Positions 55,785-64,000 of a stretch of 64,000 bases of DNA are shown piece after piece. Position numbers and translations under genes: made by a program. The stretch is from JAOUJD01 sp963726405 (lineage in GTDB: Bacteria; Pseudomonadota; Gammaproteobacteria; Burkholderiales; Burkholderiaceae_F): positions 106,813-170,812 of the forward strand of contig CAVSCF010000015.1 in NCBI GenBank assembly GCA_963726405.1. Direction: 5' to 3'. The notes beneath the pieces are model-generated. The model saw only the letters and a program-made list of their open reading frames with translations. It was not told where the DNA came from and ran no database searches. Positions within the stretch are counted from its first letter, which is position 1. Every line of letters begins with the position of its first letter.

Positions 55785-56309
55785 CTAGACGTCCTGTCGC
55801 TGCTTCAACAATCCGACGAGCGTCTGCAGCGCCAGGATGATGGCCGTCGTCCGCACGGCGGCCCGGTCGCCGTCGAAGCGATGCGTCTCGGTCTTCACCC
55901 AAGGCGCGGTGGTGACGTCGCGCCGGATCGCCCAGGCAAAGCACACCGTGCCGATGGGCTTGTCCGCCGTCCCGCCATCCGGGCCGGCAATCCCGGTGAC
56001 CGCAACCGCGACCTGCGCCGCGCTGTGCGACAGCGCGCCGATGGCCATCGCCCGTGCCACCGGTTCGCTCACCGCGCCGAAATCGCGCAGGTATGCCGCG
56101 GACACGCCGAGCGCCTGCATCTTGGCTTCGTTCGAATACGTGACGAACCCGCGGTCGTACCACTGGCTCGACCCGGGGACGAGCGTCACCGCGTAGCCGA
56201 TGCCGCCGGCCGTGCACGATTCCGCCGTCGCGAGCACGAGGTGCTGCGCGCGCAGTCCCGCCCCGAGGCGTTCGGCGAGGCGCTGGATCGTTTCGGCGGC
56301 GTCGTTCAT
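55785..56309 (-). CDS. pncC: Nicotinamide-nucleotide amidase (CinA C-terminal family)
   Basis: 174-residue protein equal to the C-terminal domain of CinA (PF02464). LVLATAESCTAGGIGYAVTL has the catalytic Ser region, followed by SSQWYDRGFVTYSNEAKMQA, GAVSEPVARAMAIGALSHSA, VAVTGIAGPDGGTADKPIGT and VCFAWAIR. It deamidates NMN to NaMN in NAD salvage. It is a stand-alone domain, as in most proteobacteria, and overlaps pgpA by four bases (ATGA). Confidence 0.94.
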   Translation of the reverse strand: MNDAAETIQRLAERLGAGLRAQHLVLATAESCTAGGIGYAVTLVPGSSQWYDRGFVTYSNEAKMQALGVSAAYLRDFGAVSEPVARAMAIGALSHSAAQVAVAVTGIAGPDGGTADKPIGTVCFAWAIRRDVTTAPWVKTETHRFDGDRAAVRTTAIILALQTLVGLLKQRQDV

Positions 56310-56830
56310 GCGAGGACCCGCATCAGCGCTGCGGCCACGAGCAAGGTGTAGAAGGCGGCGAGCAGGTCATCGAGCATCACGCCCACCCCGTTCTTGAACC
56401 GCCGGTCGAGGGCACCGATGGGCGGAGGTTTCAGGATGTCGAACAGGCGGAAGCCGACAAAGGCCACCGCCTGCGTGAATAGCCCGGACGGAAGCAGCCA
56501 CAGGACCAGCCAGAACGCGACGATCTCGTCGATCACGATCGCGCCGTGGTCGGGCCGGCCCAGCGCCTTGCCGGTACGGTCGGCCGCGACCGAACCGAGG
56601 ACGAACGTGGCCACGATCACGACCGCCCACGCGACGTCTCCCAGCCACGGATCGAGGACGACGAACACCAGCCACGCGAACAGCGTTCCCCAGGTCCCGG
56701 GCGCAGGCCGCAGCAGTCCGCTGCCGAACCCGAACGAGAGCTGGTGCGCCGGATGCGACATCATCAGCCGCCAGGACGGCGGCGGTGACGCGGGAGGCGC
56801 GGACGGGCCGGCGGTCGGCGCGGGGATCAT
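56306..56830 (-). CDS. pgpA: Phosphatidylglycerophosphatase A
   Basis: 174-residue inner-membrane phosphatase making phosphatidylglycerol. HQLSFGFGSGLLRPAPGTWG and TLFAWLVFVVLD start the family domain; DHGAIVIDEIVAFWLVLWLL contains the acidic metal/substrate motif, followed by FRLFDILKPPPIGALDRRFK and GVGVMLDDLLAAFYTLLV. The ATG at 56830 overlaps the thiL stop (ATGA), and the proline-rich first 20 residues are an extension. Confidence 0.95.
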   Translation of the reverse strand: MIPAPTAGPSAPPASPPPSWRLMMSHPAHQLSFGFGSGLLRPAPGTWGTLFAWLVFVVLDPWLGDVAWAVVIVATFVLGSVAADRTGKALGRPDHGAIVIDEIVAFWLVLWLLPSGLFTQAVAFVGFRLFDILKPPPIGALDRRFKNGVGVMLDDLLAAFYTLLVAAALMRVLA

Positions 56831-57807
56831 GGCCGGAAATGGTCGAAAGCACGCGGCGCAGTGTCCATCGCCCGGCCGTCGGCGTCCACCAGTTCAAGAC
56901 GCCCGGTCGATGTCATGGCGCCGATCCGGGTGACCGCGGTCGCCGCGGTCGCCGCGGCCCGCTCCACGGCCCGCCACTCCCCCGCCGAGGCCGTGAAGAG
57001 CAACTCGTAGTCATCCCCTCCGGACAGGGCCCAGCGGCGCTGGTCCGTCTCCGGCTGACGCCGCAGTTCAGCCGATCGCGGGACGCGGTCCCAGTCCACC
57101 CGGGCCCCTACCGCCGAGCGCTCCAGCAGGTGGCCAAGATCGCCCAGCAGCCCATCCGATACGTCGATGGCGCTGGTGGCCAGGCCCCGCAGAGCCAGGC
57201 CTAGCGCCACCCGTGGACAGGGCCGCTCCAGGCGCTCGATGCCGGCGATGGCGTCGTGCGCCGCATCCGACTCGCCCTTGCGCACCGCCAGCCCGAAGGC
57301 GGCCTCGCCGAGCGTCCCCGAAACCCAGAGGTCGTCCCCCGCGCGCGCCCCCGATCGCAGCAGCGCCTGCCCCGTCGGCACGACACCCATCACCGTGATG
57401 GTGATGACCGCGCCGTGCGGCGACCGCGTGGTGTCGCCGCCCGCCAGCACGCAGCCGTGGGCGTCGGCGAGCGCGAACATCGACTGCGAGAAGGACTGCA
57501 GCCACCGCTCGTCGATCTTCGGCAGCGCGAGCGCGAGGAAGAAGCAGCGCGGCTCGGCGCCGCAGGCGGCGAGGTCCGACAGGTTCACGGCGAGCGACTT
57601 GTGGCCCAGCGCGGCGGGGTCCACGTCGGGGAGGAAGTGGACGCCTTCGACGAGCGTATCGGTCGACACCGCCCACTGCTCGCCGGGCGCGGGTTGAAGC
57701 ACCGCGCAGTCGTCGCCCACCGCAAGCGCGATGTCGGACCGGCCCGCGGGGACCGGGCGCGTGAAGAAACGCGCGATGAGGTCGAATTCGCCGAGCGGCG
57801 CGGCCAT
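56827..57807 (-). CDS. thiL: Thiamine-monophosphate kinase
   Basis: 326-residue PurM-like enzyme forming thiamine diphosphate. GEFDLIARFFTRPV is the N-terminus, ALAVGDDCAVLQPAPGEQWA and VSTDTLVEGVHFLPDVDPAA the nucleotide and metal motifs, then HKSLAVNLSDLAACGAEPRC, VLAGGDTTRSPHGAVITITV, DVSDGLLGDLGHLLERS and WALSGGDDYELLFTAS. It lies six bases after nusB and overlaps pgpA; nusB-thiL-pgpA is a standard order. Confidence 0.96.
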   Translation of the reverse strand: MAAPLGEFDLIARFFTRPVPAGRSDIALAVGDDCAVLQPAPGEQWAVSTDTLVEGVHFLPDVDPAALGHKSLAVNLSDLAACGAEPRCFFLALALPKIDERWLQSFSQSMFALADAHGCVLAGGDTTRSPHGAVITITVMGVVPTGQALLRSGARAGDDLWVSGTLGEAAFGLAVRKGESDAAHDAIAGIERLERPCPRVALGLALRGLATSAIDVSDGLLGDLGHLLERSAVGARVDWDRVPRSAELRRQPETDQRRWALSGGDDYELLFTASAGEWRAVERAAATAATAVTRIGAMTSTGRLELVDADGRAMDTAPRAFDHFRP

Positions 57808-57813
57808 CGCGCG

Positions 57814-58299
57814 TTACCCGCGCGCGGCCACCTCGGCCGGGCGCAACTGTCCGGCGACCTTGTCCAGCACGCCGTTGACGTACTTGAAGCCGTCGGTCCC
57901 GCCGAAACTCTTCGCCAGCTCGACCGCTTCGTTGATCACCACCCGATACGGGATCTCGAGCCGCTGCTGCATCTCGTAGGTGCCGATCAGCAGGATGCCG
58001 TGCTCGATGGGCGAGAGCGCCTCGACGTTGCGGTCGAGGTAGGGCGCGAACTGCCGGCGAAGTTCGTCGGCGCCGTCGATCGTCCCGTGCAGGAGTTCAC
58101 GGTAATGCCCGAGGTCGACCTTCTTGCCGACATCGTCGGCGCCGTCGCGTCCCTCGGCTTCCACCAGGTGGGCTTCGATGGCTGCCGCGTCCTGTCTGCC
58201 GACCAGCCACTGATACAGGCCCTGCAAGGCGAGTTCGCGCGCGCGGCGGCGGGCGCTGCGGCCGCCGCCCTTCGATGTTCCGGATTCCTTCGGCTGCAA
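57814..58299 (-). CDS. nusB: Transcription antitermination factor NusB
   Basis: 161-residue all-helical RNA-binding factor for rRNA antitermination. ARELALQGLYQWLVGRQDAA is the family start. Later are DRNVEALSPIEHGILLIGTY, RLEIPYRVVINEAVELAKSF and GGTDGFKYVNGVLDKVAGQL. A basic, Ser/Gly-rich N-terminal tail precedes the core. It is 12 bases after ribH and six before thiL. Confidence 0.96.
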   Translation of the reverse strand: MQPKESGTSKGGGRSARRRARELALQGLYQWLVGRQDAAAIEAHLVEAEGRDGADDVGKKVDLGHYRELLHGTIDGADELRRQFAPYLDRNVEALSPIEHGILLIGTYEMQQRLEIPYRVVINEAVELAKSFGGTDGFKYVNGVLDKVAGQLRPAEVAARG

Positions 58300-58311
58300 G
58301 GGCTGCTCGTC

Positions 58312-58803
58312 CTATTCCGGGTCGGCGACGGCGCTTGCGCCGTCCTCGTCGAGCGCGAGCATCAGGTTGGCCATTTCGACCGCCACCCGGGCCGCATCGC
58401 GCCCCTTCTCCTCGACCCGCGCCTTGGCCTGCTCGTCGTTGTCCGTGGTCAGGATCGCGTTGGCGACGGGCACGCCGTAGTCGGCGGCCACCCGCGCCAC
58501 GCCGCGCGCCGATTCCTCGGCCACGATCTCGAAGTGATACGTCTCGCCGCGGATCACGCATCCGATCGCGACCAGCGCGTCGAAGTCCTCGGTCGCCGCC
58601 AGGCGCGCGAGCGCGAGCGGAACCTCGAGCGCACCCGGCACGGTGATGTGCGTGATGTCGTCCTCGTCGACGCCGAGCGTGACCAGTTCGTTCATGCAGG
58701 CTTCGGCCAGCGCGCGGCCGGCCCACTCGTTGAAGCGAGCCTGCACGATGCCGATGCGCAGGTCGACGCCGTCGAAATCGGGTGCAACGAAATCCACCGC
58801 CAT
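58312..58803 (-). CDS. ribH: 6,7-dimethyl-8-ribityllumazine synthase
   Basis: 163 residues. LRIGIVQARFNEWAGRALAE, ITVPGALEVPLALARLAATE, DALVAIGCVIRGETYHFEIV, AEESARGVARVAADYGVPVA and NAILTTDNDEQAKARVEEKG are lumazine synthase hallmarks, with the catalytic His in GETYHFE. It joins the ribB product to the pyrimidine precursor. It follows ribB directly (one base between the genes). Confidence 0.96.
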   Translation of the reverse strand: MAVDFVAPDFDGVDLRIGIVQARFNEWAGRALAEACMNELVTLGVDEDDITHITVPGALEVPLALARLAATEDFDALVAIGCVIRGETYHFEIVAEESARGVARVAADYGVPVANAILTTDNDEQAKARVEEKGRDAARVAVEMANLMLALDEDGASAVADPE

Positions 58804-58804
58804 G

Positions 58805-59950
58805 TCAGCTCTCCAGGTAACCGGTGACCTGCAGGCCGAAGCCGGTCATCGAGGGCATCTTGCGCGGCTTGGCGAGCAGCTTCATCCGGCTCACGTTCAG
58901 GTCGCGCAGGATCTGCGCGCCGACACCGTAGGTGCGCAGGTCCGTCTTCGTCGTCCGCTCCACCCACTGGTGGGCGGCGTCGGGATTCAGCATCGTGTTG
59001 AACTTGTCGAGCAGCCGCTCGGTCGTGTCGGCACAGTTCAGCATGATCAGGACGCCGCCGCCGTTGCCGGCGATCTTCTCCAGCGCCTTGTGCACGGGCC
59101 ACGAGTGCACCGACTCCTCGGTGTCGATCAGGTCCAGCACCGACAGCGGTTCGTGCACGCGGACGAGCGCCTCGCGCTCCGGCGACAGCTCGCCGTGCAC
59201 CAGCGCCAGGTGGGCGGCGCCGCTCGGCTTGTCGCGGTAGACGACGAGTTCGAACGGCCCGGCCGAGGTCTGCACCTTCTTCGCCCCGATGCGCTCGACC
59301 ATCGATTCGTGGGCCGCGCGGTAGTGGATCAGGTCGGCGATGGTCCCGACCTTCAGCCCGTGCCTGGCCGCGAAGGGCACGAGGTCGGGCAGGCGGGCCA
59401 TCGTGCCGTCGTCGTTCATCACTTCGCACAGCACGGCGGCGGGGTTGAGGCCGGCCAGCCGCGCCAGATCGCAGCACGCCTCGGTGTGGCCTGCGCGCAT
59501 CAGCACGCCGCCGGCCGCGGCCACCAGCGGAAAAACGTGACCCGGCTGCACGATGTCGCTCGGCCGCGCATGCGGTCGCGACGCCACGCGGATCGTCTGG
59601 GCACGGTCGGCCGCCGAGATGCCGGTGGTGACGCCCTCGGCCGCCTCGATGGCCACCGTGAAATTGGTGCCGTGAACCGTCTTGTTGTTGTTCGTCATCG
59701 GCGTCAGCTCGAGCTGCGCCGCATGTTCGGCGGTGATCGGCATGCAGATCAGGCCGCGCCCATGCTTGGCCAGGAAGTTGACCTTCTCGGCCGTGACGAA
59801 ATCCGCCGCGAAGATGAGGTCACCTTCGTTCTCGCGGTCCTCGTCGTCCACCAGCACGACGATGTGGCCACGGCGAATTTCCTCGATGATTTCCTCGGTC
59901 GAGGCCAGTCCCGGACGGGCGGACTGAGGGTTGGGAACGGCAGACAACAT
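58805..59950 (-). CDS. ribB: 3,4-dihydroxy-2-butanone 4-phosphate synthase with degenerate GTP cyclohydrolase II domain
   Basis: 381 residues. The N-terminal DHBP synthase is complete: TEEIIEEIRRGHIVVLVDDE, DRENEGDLIFAADFVTAEKV, RGLICMPI, FTVAIEAAEGVTTGISAADR and RAGHTEACCDLARLAGLNPA. The C-terminal part has GTP cyclohydrolase II shape (FELVVYRDKPSGAAHLALVH, TDLRTYGVGAQILRDLNV), but where RibA has three zinc cysteines after RVHSEC it reads RVHEPLSVLDLIDTEESVHS. It therefore lacks the metal site. This RibBX-like form is common in betaproteobacteria and supplies only the RibB reaction. Another GTP cyclohydrolase II should exist elsewhere. Confidence 0.93.
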   Translation of the reverse strand: MLSAVPNPQSARPGLASTEEIIEEIRRGHIVVLVDDEDRENEGDLIFAADFVTAEKVNFLAKHGRGLICMPITAEHAAQLELTPMTNNNKTVHGTNFTVAIEAAEGVTTGISAADRAQTIRVASRPHARPSDIVQPGHVFPLVAAAGGVLMRAGHTEACCDLARLAGLNPAAVLCEVMNDDGTMARLPDLVPFAARHGLKVGTIADLIHYRAAHESMVERIGAKKVQTSAGPFELVVYRDKPSGAAHLALVHGELSPEREALVRVHEPLSVLDLIDTEESVHSWPVHKALEKIAGNGGGVLIMLNCADTTERLLDKFNTMLNPDAAHQWVERTTKTDLRTYGVGAQILRDLNVSRMKLLAKPRKMPSMTGFGLQVTGYLES

Positions 59951-60052
59951 GACGTTGACGCTCCGCGCCGGCAGGCGCGTGGGAAGACCCGGATTCTAGC
60001 CCCCGGGCCCCGCCCGGGCGCCTCCGTGGGCCGCCCCGCGGTTCCGCGCGCC

Positions 60053-61177
60053 TCAGCGCTGCCCGAAGGAGATGTTGCCGAAGATGGGGCCCGCCTCGCG
60101 CGGCAGGGCGCGCCAGTACTGGCGCGGACCATCCACCTTGCCACCCAGGGCCGCGGCCGCGTGCCACGGCCAGCGGGGGTCGTACAGGAAGGCTCGCGCC
60201 ATCGCGACCATGTCCGCACGGCCGGCGTCGACGATCGCCTCGGCCTGGCGCGGTTCGGTGATGAGCCCGACCGCGATCGTCGGCAGTCCGGTTTCCGTGC
60301 GAACGATCTCGGCAAACGGCACCTGGTAGCCCGGTTCGAGCGCGATCTTCTGCCGGGGCGAGATGCCGCCGCTCGAGACGTCCAGCCAGTCGCAACCGCG
60401 CTGCTTCAGCGCCTGCCCGAACTCGACCGTGCTCTCCACGGTCCAGCTCTCCGCTTCGATCCCGTCCAGCCAGTCGGTGGCCGACACCCGCACGCCGACC
60501 GGGCGGTCGCTCGGAAAGGCCGCTCGCACGGCGTCGAACACCTCGAGCGGAAAACGCATCCGGTTGGCGAGCGAGCCGCCGTAGGCGTCGTCGCGCCGGT
60601 TGCTCACGGGCGACAGGAATTCATGGAGCAGATAGCCGTGCGCGCAATGGATTTCCACGGCCTCGAAGCCGAGCCGCGCAGCCCGGCGGGCGGAGTCGGC
60701 AAAAGCCTCGCGGAGCGTGGCCAACTCGTCCAGCGCAAAGGCGCGCGGAGGCGGCTCGCCTTCCGAGTGCGGCACGGCCGAGGGCGCCTCCGGCACCCAG
60801 CCGCCCTGCCCGAGCGGAACGAGCTTGCCGCCGTCCCAGGGTGCGTGGCTCGAGCCTTTCCGTCCGGCGTGGCCGAGCTGGATCGCGAGCGGGATCGCCG
60901 ATGCGGACCGGATCATTTCGACCACGCGCCCCAGCGCCCGCTCGTTGTCGTCCGAATACAGGCCGAGATCGCCCCGCGTGATGCGACCCTCCGGTGTGAC
61001 GGCAGTCGCCTCGACGAACAGCAATCCGGCCCCCGAGAGCGCCAGCGAACCGAGGTGCGCCATGTGCCAGTCGGTCGCGCTGCCGTCGACCGCCGAGTAC
61101 TGGCACATCGGCGACACGAGGATGCGGTTGGGCAGCGTGAGGCCGCGCAATGAGATGGGATCGAACAGGCGTGGCAT
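60053..61177 (-). CDS. NADH:flavin oxidoreductase, old yellow enzyme family (YqjM-like)
   Basis: 374-residue FMN-dependent ene-reductase. MPRLFDPISLRGLTLPNRIL, VSPMCQYSAVDGSATDWHMA (Cys of the YqjM class), IQLGHAGRKGSSHAPWDGG (FMN site), the substrate His pair in FEAVEIHCAHGYLLHEFLSP, VSNRRDDAYGGSLANRMRF and GLITEPRQAEAIVDAGRADM identify the thermophilic-like/YqjM group. Physiological substrate unknown; relatives reduce activated alkenes and nitro compounds. Being inside the riboflavin operon may simply reflect its FMN need. A strong GC hairpin (about 60000-60024) follows the gene before ribB. Confidence 0.93.
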   Translation of the reverse strand: MPRLFDPISLRGLTLPNRILVSPMCQYSAVDGSATDWHMAHLGSLALSGAGLLFVEATAVTPEGRITRGDLGLYSDDNERALGRVVEMIRSASAIPLAIQLGHAGRKGSSHAPWDGGKLVPLGQGGWVPEAPSAVPHSEGEPPPRAFALDELATLREAFADSARRAARLGFEAVEIHCAHGYLLHEFLSPVSNRRDDAYGGSLANRMRFPLEVFDAVRAAFPSDRPVGVRVSATDWLDGIEAESWTVESTVEFGQALKQRGCDWLDVSSGGISPRQKIALEPGYQVPFAEIVRTETGLPTIAVGLITEPRQAEAIVDAGRADMVAMARAFLYDPRWPWHAAAALGGKVDGPRQYWRALPREAGPIFGNISFGQR

Positions 61178-61186
61178 GGCTGAGCC

Positions 61187-61867
61187 TCAGTGGACGAGGA
61201 GGACGGACAGGTTCCAGGCGAGATGCGCGGCAATCGGCGCGAGCAGGCTGCCGGTGCGTTCCCGCAGCCAGAGGTATAGCAGCGCGGCGGGGACCACACC
61301 GAGCAGCAGGCCCGGCCGCAGGCCGTGCAGGGCGACGAACGATGCCGTCAACGCCACTCCGCCCCAGCCGACGTATGCGCCGGCCAGCCGCCACCGCTGG
61401 GGCAGTGCGCGGTCGAGGAGTGCCAGCAGGACACCGCGGAACACGATCTCCTCCAGCACGGCACCCACCATGACGGCTGCCACGGCCCCCGCGCCGAGGC
61501 GCACGGGCGCCGCGCCCCGCACCAGCATGATGACGACGTTGAGCAGCAGCGCGAGGCCGATGGCGATCACCACCACCCGCATGGAGCCGGCGCGGGGCGC
61601 GTTCAAACCGATCTCTTCGCGCTTGAGCAGGCCCAGCGCGATAAAGGGCTGCGCGGTCAGCAGGACGGCGAAGGCGGCGAGCACGGCGCCCCACGGCGCC
61701 CACGGCGGCGGCAGCAGCCAGCCGGCAAGCGCGAGGGCGATCAGGTAGAGCGCAAGCAACGCGACCGCGCGCCGCGCCCACATCCGTCCCTCGCCGTGCG
61801 CGGCAACGCTCGCCGCGATCAGCACGGCCAGGGCCACGGCCCAGCCGGCGGCGGTCGAGACGATCAT
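61187..61867 (-). CDS. CPBP family intramembrane protease
   Basis: 226-residue membrane protein with six to eight helices. The CPBP/CAAX signature is present: GAVLEEIVFRGVLLALLDRA (EExxxR), ALTASFVALHGLRPGLLLGV (FxxxH) and APIAAHLAWNLSVLLV (HxxxN). Members cleave or modify membrane proteins; the substrate here is unknown. It starts eight bases after the CbiX-like gene and ends ten bases before the reductase. Confidence 0.87.
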   Translation of the reverse strand: MIVSTAAGWAVALAVLIAASVAAHGEGRMWARRAVALLALYLIALALAGWLLPPPWAPWGAVLAAFAVLLTAQPFIALGLLKREEIGLNAPRAGSMRVVVIAIGLALLLNVVIMLVRGAAPVRLGAGAVAAVMVGAVLEEIVFRGVLLALLDRALPQRWRLAGAYVGWGGVALTASFVALHGLRPGLLLGVVPAALLYLWLRERTGSLLAPIAAHLAWNLSVLLVH

Positions 61868-61874
61868 GGAAGGT

Positions 61875-62246
61875 TCAGGCGGGGCCGCGCGTCGCGGCGT
61901 CTGCAATGAAGTCGAGCATGCCCGGAAGTTCCGACAGGACAGGCAAGAGTCGAACCTCCAGTCCGGGGTGGCGGCGGCGCAACTCGGCGAGCAGCGGCGG
62001 CACGTCGTTCGCCATGTGCCCGCCGTTGGCCCAGAACACCGGCAGCACGTCGATCGAGCGGGCACCGGCGCCGAGCGCGCGATCGATCTCCGCCTCGAGC
62101 GTCGGCGGCTGGAACTCGAGGAACGCGACGGCGACGTGCGCATCGGGCCTGCGCGCCTGCACTCGCTGCTGCAGTTCGAGCAGGGTCGTCGACCAGCGCG
62201 CGTCGCGGGCGCCGTGCGCGAACAGGATGACCGCGTGACTCGCCAT
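61875..62246 (-). CDS. Small CbiX-like (sirohydrochlorin chelatase family) protein
   Basis: 123 residues, one CbiX domain. AVILFAHGARDARWSTTLLE carries the metal-site His10, DAHVAVAFLEFQPPTLEAEI the second motif, and SIDVLPVFWANGGHMANDVP the distal His. Single-domain CbiX/SirB proteins insert cobalt or iron (or nickel in CfbA) into sirohydrochlorin. In proteobacteria such short homologues may serve siroheme synthesis. Position downstream of ribE gives no further hint. Confidence 0.85.
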   Translation of the reverse strand: MASHAVILFAHGARDARWSTTLLELQQRVQARRPDAHVAVAFLEFQPPTLEAEIDRALGAGARSIDVLPVFWANGGHMANDVPPLLAELRRRHPGLEVRLLPVLSELPGMLDFIADAATRGPA

Positions 62247-62257
62247 GCCGGGCGGCC

Positions 62258-62872
62258 TCAGCCCGCACGCTCGAGCGACAGCATGCGCTCGACGTAGCGG
62301 GCGATCAGGTCGGCTTCGAGGTTGACGCGCGAGCCGGGACCCAGCGAGCGCAGCGTCGTCACTTCGTACGTATGGGGAATGATGTTGATCGACAACTCGC
62401 AGCCCTGCCTGGTGTCCTCGACGCGATTCACCGTCAGGCTCACCCCGTTCACCGCCACCGATCCCTTGTACGCGAAGTACTTCGCCAGTTCACGCGGGGC
62501 CCGCACGACAAGTTCCCACGATTCGTGCACCGGGACGAAGCGCACGACCTCGCCGACGCCGTCGACATGTCCGGCGACCAGGTGGCCGCCGAGCTTGTCG
62601 CCCAGCGCCATCGACGTCTCGATGTTCACGTCGCCGGCGCCGTCGAGCCCGGCCGTCTTCGACAGGCTTTCCTTCGAGACGTCCGCCGTGAAGCGCGCAC
62701 CGTCGACCGAGGTCGCTGTCATGCACGCACCGTTCAGCGCGATGCTGTCGCCGACCGAGGGCCGGAAGCCGGTCACCGCGCTGCCGTCGATCGTCAGTCG
62801 CACACCGCCGTCGACGTCCAGCCGCTGCACCTCGACGACCTTGCCGACACCCTGCACAAGACCCGTGAACAT
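62258..62872 (-). CDS. ribE: Riboflavin synthase
   Basis: 204 residues with two tandem lumazine-binding repeats. MFTGLVQGVGKVVEVQRLDV is the invariant start; repeat one has VGDSIALNGACMTATSVDGA and FTADVSKESLSKT, repeat two LGDKLGGHLVAGHVDGVGEV and SVAVNGVSLTVN. It converts two lumazine molecules to riboflavin and the pyrimidine intermediate. It is 33 bases after ribD in the same operon. Confidence 0.96.
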   Translation of the reverse strand: MFTGLVQGVGKVVEVQRLDVDGGVRLTIDGSAVTGFRPSVGDSIALNGACMTATSVDGARFTADVSKESLSKTAGLDGAGDVNIETSMALGDKLGGHLVAGHVDGVGEVVRFVPVHESWELVVRAPRELAKYFAYKGSVAVNGVSLTVNRVEDTRQGCELSINIIPHTYEVTTLRSLGPGSRVNLEADLIARYVERMLSLERAG

Positions 62873-62905
62873 CGCGATTCCCGGAAAGAGTTCTGCTGGA
62901 GAGCG

Positions 62906-64000
62906 TTACTGCAGCCGCGCAAGGATGCGCACATCCTCGCCCACCTGCGTGACTTGACGGAACGTCAGGCGCTGCGCATGCGCGAGATCGGACAACGCGG
63001 GCAGATGGACCATGCCCTGCGCCTGCCCGATCAGCATCGGCGCCAGGTAGACGAGCAACTCGTCGACGATCCCGGCGCTCACCAGCGAGCCGTTCAGCTT
63101 GAAACCCGCCTCGACATGCACCTCGTTGATGCCTCGTCCGGCCAGGTGCTTCATCAGTGCCGCCAGGTCCACCTTGCCGCGTTCGTTGGCCAGACGCACG
63201 ACCTCGATACCTTTGCCCGTCAGACGCTGCTCGCGCTCGGCGTCCTCGATCGCGCACGCGACGAGCACCTTGCCCTCCCCCTCGAAGAAGCGGGCATCCG
63301 GATCGACATCGAGCCGGCTGTCGACCAGCACACGCAGCGGCTGCCGCGTCGTGTCCACCAGGCGCACGTTCATCTGCGGGTTGTCCGCCTGCACGGTGCC
63401 GATGCCTGTCAGCACGGCGCACGCGCGTGCGCGCCAGGCGTGGCCGTCGCGTCGCGCGTCCTCCGACGTGATCCACTGCGACACGCCGTTTTCGAGCGCG
63501 GTCTTGCCATCGAGGCTGGCCGCGATCTTCAACCGCACCCATGGCCGGCCGCGCGTCATCCGCGAGAAGAATCCGACGTTGACGTCCGCCGCCTCCTGTT
63601 CGAGCAGCCCGCAGCGCACATCCACCCCGTTGGCGCGGAGCATGTCGAGACCCTTGCCCGCCACGAGCGGATTGGGATCCTCGACAGCCGCGATCACGCG
63701 CGCCACGTGCGCTTCGGACAGTGCGGTGGCGCACGGCGGCGTGCGGCCGAAGTGGCTGCAGGGTTCGAGCGTCACGTACACGGTGCATCCCCGCACGTCG
63801 TGCCCGTTGCGACGGGCGTCGAGCAGCGCTTCGATTTCGGCGTGGTTCGATCCCGGCGGTTGCGTCCAGCCCTCGCCCAGAATGCGGCCGTCGCGCACGA
63901 TCACGCACCCGACGCGCGGATTGGGCGTGGCGTGATACGCCGCCCTCTGCGCCAGTTCGAGTGCGCGCAGCATGAAGGTGTGGTCGGATTCGCTGTACAT
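62906..64000 (-). CDS. ribD: Bifunctional pyrimidine deaminase/reductase
   Basis: 364 residues. The deaminase domain has FMLRALELAQRAAYHATPNP, PPGSNHAEIEALLDARRNGH (zinc His) and TVYVTLEPCSHFGRTPPC (zinc cysteines). The reductase domain has RPWVRLKIAASLDGKTALEN, GIGTVQADNPQMNVRLVDT, QPLRVLVDSRLDVDPDARFF and INEVHVEAGFKLNGSLVSAG. ATG 64000 sits on the window edge; it gives the normal MYSESDHTFM beginning, so the gene is probably complete, but upstream signals such as an FMN riboswitch cannot be seen. Confidence 0.95.
   Translation of the reverse strand: MYSESDHTFMLRALELAQRAAYHATPNPRVGCVIVRDGRILGEGWTQPPGSNHAEIEALLDARRNGHDVRGCTVYVTLEPCSHFGRTPPCATALSEAHVARVIAAVEDPNPLVAGKGLDMLRANGVDVRCGLLEQEAADVNVGFFSRMTRGRPWVRLKIAASLDGKTALENGVSQWITSEDARRDGHAWRARACAVLTGIGTVQADNPQMNVRLVDTTRQPLRVLVDSRLDVDPDARFFEGEGKVLVACAIEDAEREQRLTGKGIEVVRLANERGKVDLAALMKHLAGRGINEVHVEAGFKLNGSLVSAGIVDELLVYLAPMLIGQAQGMVHLPALSDLAHAQRLTFRQVTQVGEDVRILARLQ

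Noticed and set aside
59951..60052. FMN riboswitch upstream of ribB
   Set aside because: Only a GC-rich hairpin and a TAGAAT-like hexamer are present; none of the conserved FMN-aptamer segments are seen.

Overview
The window looks like the chromosome of a betaproteobacterium, genus not resolved. It is very GC-rich. It carries a pilG-pilH-pilI-pilJ-chpA twitching chemosensory operon, pyrR-pyrB with a degenerate pyrC, a ribD...ribB-ribH-nusB-thiL-pgpA-cinA operon, thiD-thiE-hemL, and groESL behind a perfect CIRCE element. Coding density is high and nearly all gene ends abut or overlap.

Bases 1-22261: surface polysaccharide locus. After the tail of an ADP-heptose synthesis gene (1-339, + strand), about twenty genes run on the minus strand from galU (22261) down to a WbpM-like dehydratase (373). 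They encode dTDP-rhamnose enzymes (rmlB, rmlC, rmlD; no rmlA seen) and a UDP-2,3-diacetamido-uronic acid pathway (wlbA, wlbB, wlbC, wlbD). They also encode an AsnB-like amidotransferase, a Wzx flippase, a Wzy polymerase, two glycosyltransferases, and a three-enzyme UDP-L-QuiNAc/L-FucNAc pathway. The rest are an initiating sugar-phosphate transferase, an exported protein resembling glucuronyl C5-epimerases, and a collapsed 4-keto-sugar reductase. Together they describe a Wzy-dependent O-antigen or capsule rich in amino sugars and amidated uronic acids. Most genes from 373 to about 21.3 kb are interrupted by single-base indels, mainly insertions, although each piece still matches its family. The rest of the window shows none. 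This looks more like poor consensus in this locus than biological decay.

Bases 22349-46505: apaH, plsC, the pyrimidine cluster (pyrR, pyrB, and a pyrC copy lacking its metal ligands), ruvX, yqgE, photolyase, and a small secreted protein. Then come the Chp chemosensory operon, rubredoxin, thiD-thiE-hemL, a DsbD-type reductase with a secreted redoxin, and a YqjD/YqjE/YqjK-like membrane trio.

Bases 46594-51391: dacB, a solitary gene strongly resembling the CRISPR RNA endonuclease Cas6e, and groES-groEL with promoter, CIRCE and terminator. No CRISPR array or other cas gene is visible. A single repeat-like hairpin lies just past dacB, downstream of the Cas6e-like gene. This orphan Cas6e-like gene is the best candidate for something undescribed.

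Bases 51402-64000: an EamA transporter, pyrF, then a long minus-strand series from ribD (right edge) through ribE, a small CbiX-like chelatase, a CPBP protease, an old-yellow-enzyme reductase, ribB with a degenerate ribA domain, ribH, nusB, thiL, pgpA, cinA, a haloacetate-dehalogenase-like hydrolase and an exported TPR protein.
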